Notes: generated by a model not told the origin, from the letters alone. A DNA stretch of 64,000 nucleotides from Mesorhizobium sp. CU3 (GCF_006442965.1 NZ_VFWX01000002.1:310001-374000), one strand, 5' to 3'. Shown: positions 1 to 9,149, numbered from the stretch's first letter. Numbers and translations are program-made.

Positions 1-915
1 GAGGATCAGCGTGTGCCGCTCGGCCAGCGCCTCATGCGCCAGATGGTCGAAGACGACAGGCGCGTCCGGCAGATAGTCGAACACCGTTTCCAGCCGCTCG
101 TAGAAGAACGGCAGCCAGTGCTCCATGCCGGCAAAGCGCCGGCCTTCGCTGACCGCGGCATAGAGCGCGTCGTCGCGCGAGGGCGCGCCGAAGGCTTCGA
201 TATAGGAACGGCGGAAGCGGCTGATCGTTTCCGGCGTCAGCGCCACCTCGCTCATCGCCTGCAGCGACATCGACTTTCGCTGCCCTGTGGTGCGCTGGGT
301 GGCTACATCGAAGACGCGGATCGATTCCAGCGTGTCGCCGAAGAAATCGAGGCGCAACGCCTCGCTCCATCCCGGCGCGAACAGGTCGAGGATGCCGCCG
401 CGCACCGCGAATTCGCCGAGGCCGCGCACTGTCGGCACGCGCTCGAAGCCGGAGGTTTCAAGCCGCGCGACCAGCGCGTTCATATCGATCTGGTTGACGG
501 GCCTGGCATGAAAAGTCTGCGCCTCGATCAGTTCGGCCGGCGGAATGCGCTGCAACAGCGCGTTGGCGGTGGTGAGGATCACGGCGCGATGCGGCTTCTT
601 CGCCAGCGCAATCATCGCCGAAAGCGCGTCGAGCCGCCGCGCCGCGGCGTCGGCGCCAGGCGAAACGCGATCGTAAGGCAGGCAGTCCCAAGCCGGCAGC
701 TCCAGCACCGGCAGGCCGGGTGCTGCGAAGGCGAGCGCATCGATGATTGCCGGCAAGCGCTGGCCGTCGCGCGCCACGAACAGTACGGGCTTGTCCGGCG
801 CGATCTCCTGCGCCGTCTGTATAAGCGCAAAGGCTTCGTAGCCGTCGGCGACGCCGTCGACGATGAACTGGCCGGCGCGGCCCTTCGGCAGGCCGATGGT
901 GGGAATGAGGCTCAT
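1..915 (-). CDS. mfd: Transcription-repair coupling factor Mfd, N-terminal part (runs off left edge)
   Basis: Mfd removes RNA polymerase stalled at lesions and recruits the UvrABC excision machinery. About 305 N-terminal residues are visible, read from the ATG at 915 (MSLIPTIGLPKGRAGQF). This is the UvrB-like damage-recruitment module: the stretch LPAWDCLPYDRVSP matches the family's 'LPxWDxLPYDxxSP' signature, and LRLDFFGDTLESIRVFD followed by the TQRT sequence matches the end of domain 1. The RNAP-interaction and translocase domains lie outside the window. The gene follows sdhE by 13 bases on the same strand, so the two are probably co-transcribed, an order usual in alphaproteobacteria. The long open frame antisense to it is a GC-rich shadow. 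Confidence 0.93.
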   Translation of the reverse strand, partial: MSLIPTIGLPKGRAGQFIVDGVADGYEAFALIQTAQEIAPDKPVLFVARDGQRLPAIIDALAFAAPGLPVLELPAWDCLPYDRVSPGADAAARRLDALSAMIALAKKPHRAVILTTANALLQRIPPAELIEAQTFHARPVNQIDMNALVARLETSGFERVPTVRGLGEFAVRGGILDLFAPGWSEALRLDFFGDTLESIRVFDVATQRTTGQRKSMSLQAMSEVALTPETISRFRRSYIEAFGAPSRDDALYAAVSEGRRFAGMEHWLPFFYERLETVFDYLPDAPVVFDHLAHEALAERHTLIL

Positions 916-928
916 GGGTAGGCTTGTT

Positions 929-1216
929 TCAAAATGTCATGGTCCGGCGCGACGCCAGTATCTTTTGCAGCACTGCGCAATCGATATCGGGCGAAACCGG
1001 GCGCTCGCCGGTGACCATCGGGAAGAATTCGGTGTCGGGGATTTCGAGAAGTCTTTCATATTGGTCGATTTCGTCGCCGGTCAAGGCGTCGATCTCGGCA
1101 TCGGCGAAGGAGCCGAGGATCAGGTCCATCTCGCGCATGCCGCGATGCCAGGAGCGAAACAGGAGCTTGCGGCGTCGGGCATCCAGCCCCTCGCTTGATC
1201 GCTGTGTTCCGGTCAT
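929..1216 (-). CDS. sdhE: FAD assembly factor SdhE (succinate dehydrogenase assembly factor 2 family)
   Basis: SdhE (YgfY/Sdh5, DUF339) promotes covalent attachment of FAD to the SdhA subunit of succinate dehydrogenase in the cytoplasm. The protein has the family's usual size (95 residues) and the diagnostic RGxxE region seen as WHRGMREMDLILGSFAD, followed by the conserved LTGDEIDQYERLLEIPD helix region. Two in-frame ATGs exist. The first (1225) directly abuts the AGAGGG purine tract, while the second (1216) is about nine bases from it, so I prefer 1216. It is divergent from recG and precedes mfd. Confidence 0.9.
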   Translation of the reverse strand: MTGTQRSSEGLDARRRKLLFRSWHRGMREMDLILGSFADAEIDALTGDEIDQYERLLEIPDTEFFPMVTGERPVSPDIDCAVLQKILASRRTMTF

Positions 1217-1308
1217 GGCATGCATCCCTCTTGAAGCGAGCGCATATAGCGTGGATAGAGGACGGTGTCAGCCTTTGCGCTGCCGCCGTCGCGACATAAG
1301 CTGACACG

Positions 1309-3417
1309 ATGCGTCCTTCCATCCTCGATCCCCTGTTCGTGCCCATCACCTCGCTTGCCGGCGTCGGCCCGAAGGTCGGCACGCTGATCGAGCGTGTCGT
1401 GCCGGCCGATCTCGGCGACCGGCCCGCGCGGGCGGCGGATCTCCTTTTCATGCTGCCGAACACGGTGATCGACCGCCGCAACCGGCCCGGCATCGCGCTC
1501 TCGGCCGAGGGCCAGATCGTCACGCTGGAAGTGCGGGTCGACCGCCACCAGCCGCCGCCGCGCGGCAACAAGTCGGTGCCTTACCGCGTCTATGCGCATG
1601 ACGACACCGGCGAGGTCGCGCTGACCTTCTTCCACGCCCATGCCGCCTATCTGCAAAAACAGCTGCCGGAAGGCGAGCGCGTGGTGATTTCCGGCCGCAT
1701 GGAGTGGTTCAACGGCCGCCCAAGCATGGTCCATCCCGACCATATCGTGCTGGCGAGCGAAGCCGACGGCCTGCCCCTGGTCGAGCCCGTCTATCCGCTG
1801 ACCGCCGGGCTGTCGGCCAAGGTGCTGCGCCGGGCGATCGGCCAGGCGCTCGGCCGGCTGCCGGAACTGCCGGAGTGGCAGGACGACGCCTTCATGCGCC
1901 GCCACACCTTCGCGCCGTTCGGCGACGCGCTGGCCCGTGTCCATCATCCGGCCGACCCGATCGATGTCGCCGTCGAAGGCCCGGCCTGGCGCCGCCTTGC
2001 CTATGACGAGCTGCTGGCCGGCCAGGTGTCGCTGGCGCTTGTGCGATCGAGAATACGCCGCCTGTCGGGCCGTCCGCTCACCGGCGACGGCCGCATCGTC
2101 GAGAAATTGCGCGCCGCCCTGCCCTACAAGCTCACGCCGAGCCAGGAATTCGCGCTTGCCGAGATCAACGCCGATCTCGCCGATCCGGAGCGTATGCTGC
2201 GCCTGCTGCAGGGCGATGTCGGCTCCGGCAAGACGGTGGTGGCGCTGCTCGCCATGGCACGCGCTGTCGAGGCCGGCGGCCAGGCCGCGCTGATGGCGCC
2301 GACCGAAATCCTGGCCCGGCAGCATCTGGCGACCATCGCGCCACTGGCGCAAAAGGTCGGACTTCGGATTGCGATCCTGACCGGCCGGGAAAAAGGCCGT
2401 GAACGCAGCGAAACGCTGGAAGGCCTCGCCAGTGGCGCGATCGATATCGTCGTCGGCACGCATGCGCTGTTCCAGGAAAGCGTGACGTTCCACGATCTCG
2501 TCCTTGCCGTCGTCGACGAGCAGCACCGTTTCGGCGTCCATCAGCGCCTGGCCATCACCGCAAAGGGCGACGCACCCGACATGCTGGTGATGACGGCGAC
2601 CCCGATCCCGCGCACGCTGGTGCTAACCGCCTTCGGCGACATGGATGTCTCGAAACTCACCGAAAAGCCCGCCGGGCGGCAGCCGATCCGCACCGTCACC
2701 TTGCCGATGGAGCGTCTCGACGAACTGGTCGGCCGCATGCGCGACGCCGTCGCCGAAGGCCAGAAAATCTACTGGATCTGCCCCCTGGTCGAGGAATCCG
2801 AGGAAATAAAACTGATGTCGGCGGAGGACCGTTTTGCCTCGCTGAAGCCGCTGTTCGGCGACCGCATCGGCCTTGTGCACGGCCGCATGAAAGGTGCGGA
2901 AAAGGACGAGGCGATGCGTGCCTTCAAGGAGGGCGAGACGCGCATCCTGATCGCCACCACCGTCATCGAGGTCGGTGTCGACGTGCCGGATGCCACGATC
3001 ATGGTCATCGAGCATGCCGAGCGCTTCGGCCTTGCGCAGTTGCACCAGTTGCGCGGCCGGGTCGGGCGCGGCGACAAGCCCTCCTCCTGCGTGCTGCTCT
3101 ACAAGGATCCGCTCGGCGAGACGGCGAAGCGCCGGCTGTCGGTGATGCGCGAGACCGAGGACGGCTTCAAGATCGCCGAGGAGGATCTGAAATTGCGCGG
3201 CGAAGGCGAATTGCTGGGTACACGTCAGTCCGGCACGCCCGGCTTCCAGGTGGCCCGGCTGGAATTCCACGCAGACCTGCTCGAAGCCGCGCGCGACGAT
3301 GCGCGGCTGATCCTGTCGCGCGATCCGGAACTGCAGTCCGAACGCGGCGAGGCGCTGCGCTTGTTGCTTTACCTGTTCGGGCGTGACGAGGCGGTGCGGC
3401 TGCTGCGCGCGGGCTGA
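1309..3417 (+). CDS. recG: ATP-dependent DNA helicase RecG
   Basis: RecG is a monomeric SF2 translocase that reverses stalled replication forks and migrates Holliday junctions. The 702-residue length is typical. Visible landmarks are the N-terminal wedge/OB region, Walker A in LLQGDVGSGKTVVALLA, the DEQHRFG motif II, VMTATPIPRTL (motif III), and the C-terminal helicase lobe with TTVIEVGVDVPDATIMVIE and QLRGRVGRG (motif VI), followed by the TRB-like C-terminal region. It is transcribed divergently from sdhE-mfd across an 80-base gap. Its last 49 bases overlap the 3' end of the convergent DUF502 gene. Confidence 0.97.
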   Translation: MRPSILDPLFVPITSLAGVGPKVGTLIERVVPADLGDRPARAADLLFMLPNTVIDRRNRPGIALSAEGQIVTLEVRVDRHQPPPRGNKSVPYRVYAHDDTGEVALTFFHAHAAYLQKQLPEGERVVISGRMEWFNGRPSMVHPDHIVLASEADGLPLVEPVYPLTAGLSAKVLRRAIGQALGRLPELPEWQDDAFMRRHTFAPFGDALARVHHPADPIDVAVEGPAWRRLAYDELLAGQVSLALVRSRIRRLSGRPLTGDGRIVEKLRAALPYKLTPSQEFALAEINADLADPERMLRLLQGDVGSGKTVVALLAMARAVEAGGQAALMAPTEILARQHLATIAPLAQKVGLRIAILTGREKGRERSETLEGLASGAIDIVVGTHALFQESVTFHDLVLAVVDEQHRFGVHQRLAITAKGDAPDMLVMTATPIPRTLVLTAFGDMDVSKLTEKPAGRQPIRTVTLPMERLDELVGRMRDAVAEGQKIYWICPLVEESEEIKLMSAEDRFASLKPLFGDRIGLVHGRMKGAEKDEAMRAFKEGETRILIATTVIEVGVDVPDATIMVIEHAERFGLAQLHQLRGRVGRGDKPSSCVLLYKDPLGETAKRRLSVMRETEDGFKIAEEDLKLRGEGELLGTRQSGTPGFQVARLEFHADLLEAARDDARLILSRDPELQSERGEALRLLLYLFGRDEAVRLLRAG

Positions 3418-4121
3418 GCGCCGACCGGCGGGTTGGCAAGCCCGCCTTCGACCGGCTCGCCGTTCAGCGTCACCAGCTTCGCCTTGACCTCCGGCGCCAC
3501 CATGCCGGCCGACACGATCAGCTTGGCGCCGTCCTCGATCGACATGTCGAGCAGCACGATCTCGGATTTATAGACATACATCAGGAAGCCGGTGGTCGGG
3601 TTCGGCGTGCAGGGCATGAACACCGCGATCAGCGGATCGCCTTCCTGGTCGAGCTTCTGGTTGATCTCGGTTTCCTTCTCGCTGGCGACGAAGACCAGCG
3701 ACCAGACGCCCTTGCGCGGATATTCGACCAGCCCGACCTGCCGGAACATGTCGCCCTTGTTGGACAGCACCGTCTCGAAAATCTGCTTCAGCGAGCCGTA
3801 GATGCCGCGCACCAGCGGCATGCGGCCAAGCAACCGCTCGCCGAAATTCACGATGGCGCGGCCGACGATGTTGGCGGTCAGGAAACCAATCAGCGTAATC
3901 AGCACCAGCGCCACGATCAGCCCGAAGCCCGGCACCGGGAAAGGCAGATAGGTGTCGGGGTTGTAGCGGACCGGAATATAGGGCTTCACCCAGGAATCGA
4001 CCCAGCCGATCAGCGACCAGGCGATATAGGCGGTGATCGCCAGCGGCGCGCAGACGATGAAGCCGGTCAGGAAATAGTTCCTGAGTCGGGTCATGCCGGA
4101 GGTTTTCGGGACGTCGGACAT
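3369..4121 (-). CDS. DUF502 family inner-membrane protein
   Basis: This 250-residue protein belongs to DUF502, a family of bacterial membrane proteins without an assigned reaction. Two hydrophobic segments are visible near the N-terminus (about residues 14-35 and 65-90), followed by the conserved LGRMPLVRGIYGSLKQIFET segment and a soluble domain containing VFMPCTPNPTTGFLMYV, which is typical of the family. The C-terminal tail is rich in Pro, Ala, Ser and Arg and is the part encoded inside the 49-base overlap with recG. The start ATG at 4121 gives the usual family length. Role unknown; membrane location is inferred. Confidence 0.85.
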   Translation of the reverse strand: MSDVPKTSGMTRLRNYFLTGFIVCAPLAITAYIAWSLIGWVDSWVKPYIPVRYNPDTYLPFPVPGFGLIVALVLITLIGFLTANIVGRAIVNFGERLLGRMPLVRGIYGSLKQIFETVLSNKGDMFRQVGLVEYPRKGVWSLVFVASEKETEINQKLDQEGDPLIAVFMPCTPNPTTGFLMYVYKSEIVLLDMSIEDGAKLIVSAGMVAPEVKAKLVTLNGEPVEGGLANPPVGAQPARSSRTASSRPNR

Positions 4122-4272
4122 GGCTCACCGCGGCGGAGGTTGCGCCGCAAACATTAGTGAACCATGGGCCGGTTTGGAACTGCGAAGTTTTTAAAGAGAT
4201 TGGCTAAGGCGCGGCTTTCAACGTTCCAAATGGAAGCTGCTCCCTTTCGCGATTAGCCGAGACATTCTTCCC

Positions 4273-4339
4273 TTCGTCATCCACGGGCGGAGCAAGGAGC
4301 GAAGCGACGCGCGCAGACCCGAGGATCCATTCCGTGACG
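4273..4339 (+). repeat. Left arm of inverted repeat flanking the GIY-YIG gene
   Basis: This 67-base arm is nearly identical, in inverse orientation, to 4724-4787. The shared text includes CGTCATCCACGGGCGGAGCA and, at the inner end, GAGGATCCATTCCGTGACG. The middle differs by a few bases and a 3-base length change. Each arm also carries an internal purine-rich mini-hairpin (GGAGCGAAGC...). I see no transposase or target duplication. Confidence 0.85.
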
Positions 4340-4401
4340 CCGGCCAAGGAATGCAGCCCGTCAGAATGGTCGCCTGATCATCCATCCGCTATTCTTCACG
4401 C

Positions 4402-4689
4402 ATGACGGGCTATGTCTACATGACTGCAAGCCGCAAGCGCGGCACCATCTACACCGGTGTCACGAACGATCTTGGTCGTCGGATGCCGGAACACAGGTCC
4501 GGCGAAGGCTCACGCTTTACCGGGCGCTACGGCGTGCAGCGCCTGGTCTGGTACGAGGAATATTTTGATATCCGCGATGCCATCCAGCGAGAGAAATCAC
4601 TGAAACGATGGCCGCGCCAATGGAAGATCGAACTGATCGAGAAGACGAATCCGGAGTGGTTCGAGCTTTTTCGCGGGACCGGGTGGTAG
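4402..4689 (+). CDS. Small GIY-YIG nuclease family protein
   Basis: This 95-residue protein is a single GIY-YIG endonuclease-fold domain of the small stand-alone UvrC-N/YhbQ type. The signature appears as GYVYMTASRKRGTIYTGVTNDL (split: GYVYM is the 'GIY' strand, IYTG the 'YIG' strand), followed by the catalytic Arg in LGRRMPEH, the H-x-S-G segment EHRSGEGSRFT, and Glu in YFDIRDAIQREKSLKRW. The substrate of such free-standing proteins is generally unknown. It sits alone between inverted repeats, in an otherwise housekeeping region, which suggests it arrived as a small mobile or repeat-associated cassette. Confidence 0.88.
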   Translation: MTGYVYMTASRKRGTIYTGVTNDLGRRMPEHRSGEGSRFTGRYGVQRLVWYEEYFDIRDAIQREKSLKRWPRQWKIELIEKTNPEWFELFRGTGW

Positions 4690-4723
4690 CGCTTGATTCT
4701 GCACCGCTTTGATCGGCCGCAAA

Positions 4724-4787
4724 CGTCACGGAATGGATCCTCGGGTCTGCGCAGGAGCTTCGCTCCTGCTCCGCCCGTGGATGACGA
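4724..4787 (-). repeat. Right arm of inverted repeat flanking the GIY-YIG gene
   Basis: This 64-base arm is the reverse complement of 4273-4339 with few mismatches. It begins CGTCACGGAATGGATCCTCG and ends CCGCCCGTGGATGACGAA. A short hairpin GCAGGAGC-TTC-GCTCCTGC lies inside it at about 4751-4770. It starts 34 bases after the GIY-YIG stop codon and ends 25 bases before the glmS stop. Confidence 0.85.
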
Positions 4788-4812
4788 AAGAAGGGCCGCA
4801 GCAGCCGAGAAG

Positions 4813-6636
4813 CTACTCCACCGTCACCGACTTCGCCAGGTTGCGCGGCTGGTCGACGTCGGTGCCCATGAAGACCGCGGTGAAATAGGCGAGCATCTGG
4901 ATCGGCAGTGCGTAGACGATCGGCGAGATGATCTCCGGCACTTCGGGCAGGATGATCGTCTCCATCGTCTTGATGCCCGCCTGCGCGGCGCCCCTGGCGT
5001 CGGTGATCAGGATGATCTTGCCGCCGCGCGCCGCGACTTCCTGCATGTTCGAGACCGTCTTTTCGAAGATGCGGTCATGCGGCGCGATCACGATCACCGG
5101 CATGTTCTCGTCGATCAGCGCGATCGGCCCGTGCTTCAGCTCGCCACCGGCATAGCCTTCAGCGTGGATGTAGGAGATTTCCTTGAGCTTCAGCGCGCCT
5201 TCCATGGCCAGCGGGAAATTGGTGTCGCGGCCGAGATAGAGCACGTCCTTGTAGCGCGAGAGCTCGCGCGAGATGCGCTCGATCTGCTCGTCGAGCTTCA
5301 GCACCTGGGTCGCGAAGCGCGGCGCTTCGGAAAGCTCGCGCACCAGCTGCTTTTCCTGCTCGGGAGAAATCGTGCCGCGCGCCACGCCGGCGCGGACCGC
5401 GAGCGCCGCCAGGACCGACAGCTGGCACGTAAAAGCCTTGGTCGAGGCGACGCCGATCTCGGGGCCGGCAAGCGTCGGCAGCACGACATCGGATTCGCGC
5501 GCCATGGTCGATTCGCGCACATTGACGACCGCGCCGATCTTCATGCCGGCTTGGCGGCAGTAGCGCAGCGACGCCAGCGTGTCGGCGGTCTCGCCCGATT
5601 GCGAGATGAAGAAGGCCGCGTCATTGGCCGACAGCGGCATCTCGCGGTAGCGGAACTCGGAGGCGACATCGATGTCGACAGGAAGCCGGGCATAGCGCTC
5701 GAACCAGTATTTCGAGATCAGCCCGGCAAGATAGGCGGTGCCGCAGGCCGAGAGCGCCAGCCGGCCGATCTTGGCGAAGTCGAAGGGCAGCGCAAGCGGC
5801 TTCGAGGTGCCGGAAACGAAATCGACGTAATGCGCCAGCGTGTGCGAGATCACCTCCGGCTGCTCATGGATTTCCTTTTCCATGAAATGCCGGCGGTTGC
5901 CCTTGTCGACCATGAAGCTGGTCGACAGCGACTGCTGGCGCTTGCGATGGACCCGCTTGCCGTCGATGTCGTAGATCGCGACGCCGTCGCGGCGCACGAC
6001 GGCCCAGTCGCCGTCTTCCAGATAGGTGATCGAGTTGGTGAAGGGCGCCAGCGCGATGGCATCGGAACCCAGGAACATCTCGCCCTCGCCATGGCCGACG
6101 GCCAGCGGCGGACCGTTGCGGGCGCCGACGATGAGGTCCTCGTCACCCTGGAACATGATCGCCAGTGCAAAGGCGCCCGACAGCCGCTTCAGCGCCGCAT
6201 GCGCCGCCTCGATCGGCTTCAGCCCCCTGGCAAGCTCGCGCGCCACCAGATGCGCGACGACCTCGGTGTCGGTCTGCGAGGCGAATTTGTAGCCGTCGCG
6301 GGTCAGCTCGTCGCGCAATTCGGCGAAATTCTCGATGATGCCGTTATGGACGATGGCGACGCCGCTAGAAAAATGCGGATGCGCATTGGTCTCGTTGGGC
6401 ACGCCATGCGTGGCCCAGCGCGTGTGGCCGATGCCGATCGTGCCGTCGAGCGGCTCGTCCTTCAGCCGGCGTTCGAGATTGATCAGCTTGCCCTCAGCAC
6501 GGCGGCGGTCAAGCTCGCCTTTCTCGATGGTGGCGACGCCGGCCGAGTCGTAGCCGCGATACTCAAGCCGCTTCAGCGCATCGACAATAAGCGGCGCGAC
6601 CTGGCTTCGGCCGACGATTCCAACGATGCCGCACAT
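4813..6636 (-). CDS. glmS: Glutamine--fructose-6-phosphate aminotransferase (isomerizing) GlmS
   Basis: GlmS makes glucosamine-6-phosphate from fructose-6-phosphate and glutamine, the first step towards UDP-GlcNAc for peptidoglycan and lipopolysaccharide. The 607-residue protein has the N-terminal glutaminase domain with the Cys2 nucleophile (MCGIVGIVG) and GIGHTRWATHG, then two SIS domains with FISQSGETADTL and the C-terminal DQPRNLAKSVTVE ending. It lies downstream of glmU on the same strand, 247 bases away. No glmS ribozyme is apparent or expected in this lineage. Confidence 0.97.
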   Translation of the reverse strand: MCGIVGIVGRSQVAPLIVDALKRLEYRGYDSAGVATIEKGELDRRRAEGKLINLERRLKDEPLDGTIGIGHTRWATHGVPNETNAHPHFSSGVAIVHNGIIENFAELRDELTRDGYKFASQTDTEVVAHLVARELARGLKPIEAAHAALKRLSGAFALAIMFQGDEDLIVGARNGPPLAVGHGEGEMFLGSDAIALAPFTNSITYLEDGDWAVVRRDGVAIYDIDGKRVHRKRQQSLSTSFMVDKGNRRHFMEKEIHEQPEVISHTLAHYVDFVSGTSKPLALPFDFAKIGRLALSACGTAYLAGLISKYWFERYARLPVDIDVASEFRYREMPLSANDAAFFISQSGETADTLASLRYCRQAGMKIGAVVNVRESTMARESDVVLPTLAGPEIGVASTKAFTCQLSVLAALAVRAGVARGTISPEQEKQLVRELSEAPRFATQVLKLDEQIERISRELSRYKDVLYLGRDTNFPLAMEGALKLKEISYIHAEGYAGGELKHGPIALIDENMPVIVIAPHDRIFEKTVSNMQEVAARGGKIILITDARGAAQAGIKTMETIILPEVPEIISPIVYALPIQMLAYFTAVFMGTDVDQPRNLAKSVTVE

Positions 6637-6883
6637 GCGCTTGCCCCCGATTCCCAGCGAAAAACCCAGCGCTATCTAGGGATTGCCGGGCTTTCGCGAA
6701 AGTCACTTTGCGTTTCGTTCCGTGTCAACCGGAACGGCCTTTTTGCCGATGCACAATGCCAGTTTGCGCTTGCAATCCAGTTACCCGGACCGCTCGCCTT
6801 TTCAAGGTCTTAGTTTCCAGTCGTTTATTTCTGGACCAGTCGGGGCCGCTTCAGCAATGCCACCAAAAGGCGAGGTACGAATG

Positions 6884-8254
6884 CTATTCCGCCGCGGCCT
6901 TCTTTCGCGCCGCGGCAGCCGAGGCAAACCGCTCGCGCAATTCCTTGGCCTTGCCGGGAATGGTCTTCTGGCGGGCGCGGCCAAAGGCCAGCGCGTCGTC
7001 GGGCACGCTTTCGGTGATGACGCTGCCCGACGCGATATAGCCGTTCTTGCCGATCGAAACCGGCGCCACCAGCGAGGAATTCGAGCCGATGAAGGCGCCC
7101 TCGCCGATATCGGTGAAGAATTTCGAGTAGCCGTCATAATTGCAGGTGATGGTGCCGGCGCCGATATTGGCCGCGGCGCCGACGCGCGCGTCGCCGATAT
7201 AGGTCAGGTGGTTGACCTTGGCGCCTTCCTCGACCGTTGCCTGCTTGACCTCGCAGAAATTGCCGACCTTGGCCTTCTTGCGGAGATCGGTTCCTGGCCG
7301 CAGCCGCGCGAACGGCCCGACCTCGCAGTTTTCCGCGATGGTAGCGCCGGTCATATGGCTGAAGGCGTGGATCGTGGCGCCGGTGGAAATCTTGACGCCT
7401 GGCCCGAACCAGACATTCGGCTCGACGATGGTATCGGCGCCGATCTCCGTATCGTGCGAAAAATAGACGGTTTCCGGCGCAATCAGCGTCACACCTGCAA
7501 GCATTGCCTCGCGCCGCCGGCGCGCCTGCCATATGGCTTCCGCCTCGGCGAGTTCAGCGCGGTTGTTGATGCCGAGCGCGCTCTCGAAACTAGCCTCGGT
7601 GGCCACCACATCCAGCCCCTCCGCGCCGGCGATCTCGACGATATCTGTGAGATAATATTCGCCCTTGGCGTTGTTGTTGCCGACCTTGTCGAGCAGCCGA
7701 AGCGCGTGCTCGCCCGCCACCGCCATCATGCCGGCATTGCAGAAGCCGATCTTTTTCTCCGCCTCGGAGCAATCCTTCTCCTCGCGAATGGCGATGAGAT
7801 GGCCGGCCTTTTCGATCAACCGGCCATAGCCGGTGGGGCTCGGCGGCCGAAAACCGATGACCGCGACGGCAGCGCCCTCGGCCAGCTTTTGCCGGGCCGC
7901 CGTCAGAGCCTCGGCGTCGATCAGCGGCGTGTCGCCGAACATGACGAGGACATCGTCATAACCCTTTGAAATCGCCTCGCGCGCGGCGAGCACCGCATGC
8001 GCGGTGCCGAGCCGCCTCTCCTGCACGAAGGTCTCTGCCTCGGGCACGAATTTCTGCGCCGCCTTGCGCATGTCCTCCGCGCCATGGCCGATCACCAGCG
8101 CCACGCCCGTCGCCCCGGCCGCCTCGGCAGCCTTCACCACATGCGCCACCATCGGCAGGCCGGCAATGGCATGCAACACCTTCGGCATCGCGCTTTTCAT
8201 GCGCGTGCCCTCGCCGGCGGCGAGGATGACGGACAGGCAGGATCTCTGGCTCAT
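6884..8254 (-). CDS. glmU: Bifunctional N-acetylglucosamine-1-phosphate uridyltransferase / glucosamine-1-phosphate acetyltransferase GlmU
   Basis: GlmU catalyses the last two steps of UDP-GlcNAc synthesis: acetylation of glucosamine-1-phosphate, then uridylyl transfer. The N-terminal pyrophosphorylase domain shows [20 protein letters not shown] and MFGDTPLI. From about residue 250 a left-handed beta-helix of hexapeptide repeats follows ([34 protein letters not shown]). The 456-residue length and Lys/Ala-rich tail are normal. It is probably part of a glmU-glmS transcription unit. Confidence 0.97.
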   Translation of the reverse strand: MSQRSCLSVILAAGEGTRMKSAMPKVLHAIAGLPMVAHVVKAAEAAGATGVALVIGHGAEDMRKAAQKFVPEAETFVQERRLGTAHAVLAAREAISKGYDDVLVMFGDTPLIDAEALTAARQKLAEGAAVAVIGFRPPSPTGYGRLIEKAGHLIAIREEKDCSEAEKKIGFCNAGMMAVAGEHALRLLDKVGNNNAKGEYYLTDIVEIAGAEGLDVVATEASFESALGINNRAELAEAEAIWQARRRREAMLAGVTLIAPETVYFSHDTEIGADTIVEPNVWFGPGVKISTGATIHAFSHMTGATIAENCEVGPFARLRPGTDLRKKAKVGNFCEVKQATVEEGAKVNHLTYIGDARVGAAANIGAGTITCNYDGYSKFFTDIGEGAFIGSNSSLVAPVSIGKNGYIASGSVITESVPDDALAFGRARQKTIPGKAKELRERFASAAAARKKAAAE

Positions 8255-8334
8255 GGATGGGCAACCGTATGGAATGGTTTGGAATCAAGGCACATTTAGC
8301 ATTGGCGCTATGCTGCACCAATGCGGTTAAATTC

Positions 8335-8402
8335 CGGTGAGATGGCGGAGCATCTGACTCTTAATCAGCGGGTCCACAGTTCGATCCTGTGCACAACGAT
8401 GA
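8335..8402 (+). tRNA. tRNA-Lys(CTT)-like sequence, degenerate (probable tRNA relic)
   Basis: The 3' half reads like a lysine tRNA: an anticodon loop CTCTTAA with stem TCTGA/TCAGC (one mismatch), a variable stretch GGGTC, and a perfect five-pair T-arm CACAG-TTCGATC-CTGTG. The 5' half does not fold properly: there is no GCTC partner for the GAGC of the D-arm, and the two acceptor strands do not pair. No CCA is encoded. I therefore read it as a truncated or decayed tRNA copy rather than a working gene. It lies immediately upstream of the 3' end of the convergent ccdA gene. Type is given as tRNA only because it is tRNA-derived. Confidence 0.4.
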
Positions 8403-9149
8403 TTACCCCAGCCGCCCCAGCACCGGGAAATTCTCCAGCAGCCAATATGACGCGCTCTGTACGCCGCCGGTGAGGAAAAACACGCCGGCGACGACCAGCA
8501 GCGCGCCGATCGCTTTTTCGACACGGCCGAGATGGACGCGGAATTTGCCGAGGAAGCGCATGAAGGCGCCGGAAAACAGCGCTGCGATCAGGAACGGGAT
8601 GCCGAGCCCCAGCGAATAGGCGGCAAGCAACAGCGCGCCCTCGCCCACCGTTTCGCGGCCGCCAGCCAAGGTCAGGATCGGTCCCAGCACGGGGCCTATG
8701 CAAGGCGTCCAGCCAAAGGCGAAGGCAAGGCCCATGACATAGGCGGCAACCATGCTGGCGGGCTTGCCCTGCGACTGGAAGCGCGCCTCGCGCGACAGGA
8801 GCGGGATGCGCAATATGCCGAGGAAGTTCAGGCCCATGACGATGATCAGCGCGCCCGCCACCATTGCCAGCGGCTCCTGCCAGACGCGCAGCAGCCGGCC
8901 GATGGTCGAGGCGCCGGCGCCGAGCGCGACGAAGACGGTGGAGAAGCCGAGCACGAAAGCGAGCGAGGCATAAAGCAACGCGCCCCGCGCGCCTTCCTTT
9001 GCCGTCACGCTTTGGTTGCCACGAAAATCGTCGACCGAGACGCCGGCCATGTAGCACAGATAGGGCGGCACCAGCGGCAGCACGCAAGGCGACAGGAACG
9101 AGATCGCCCCCGCCCCGACCGCGCTGACATAGCCGATGTCCAATGCCAT
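8403..9149 (-). CDS. ccdA: Cytochrome c biogenesis protein CcdA family (thiol-disulfide electron carrier)
   Basis: CcdA-type proteins carry electrons from cytoplasmic thioredoxin across the inner membrane to periplasmic thiol proteins, chiefly for cytochrome c maturation. From the ATG at 9149 the protein is 248 residues, the usual size, with about six hydrophobic helices. Family marks are FLSPCVLPLVPPYL near the N-terminus and FGWTPCIGPVLGPILTL in the middle, each holding one of the paired redox cysteines. An upstream in-frame ATG at 9224 would add 25 unconserved residues and is less likely. The 3' end abuts the tRNA-like relic. Confidence 0.9.
   Translation of the reverse strand: MALDIGYVSAVGAGAISFLSPCVLPLVPPYLCYMAGVSVDDFRGNQSVTAKEGARGALLYASLAFVLGFSTVFVALGAGASTIGRLLRVWQEPLAMVAGALIIVMGLNFLGILRIPLLSREARFQSQGKPASMVAAYVMGLAFAFGWTPCIGPVLGPILTLAGGRETVGEGALLLAAYSLGLGIPFLIAALFSGAFMRFLGKFRVHLGRVEKAIGALLVVAGVFFLTGGVQSASYWLLENFPVLGRLG

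Noticed and set aside
4693-6813. 706-codon plus-strand frame over glmS
   Set aside because: Antisense to a full-length GlmS with all catalytic motifs; composition is shadow-like.
6637-6883. glmS ribozyme or riboswitch upstream of glmS
   Set aside because: No conserved ribozyme core is visible and this element belongs to Gram-positive lineages.
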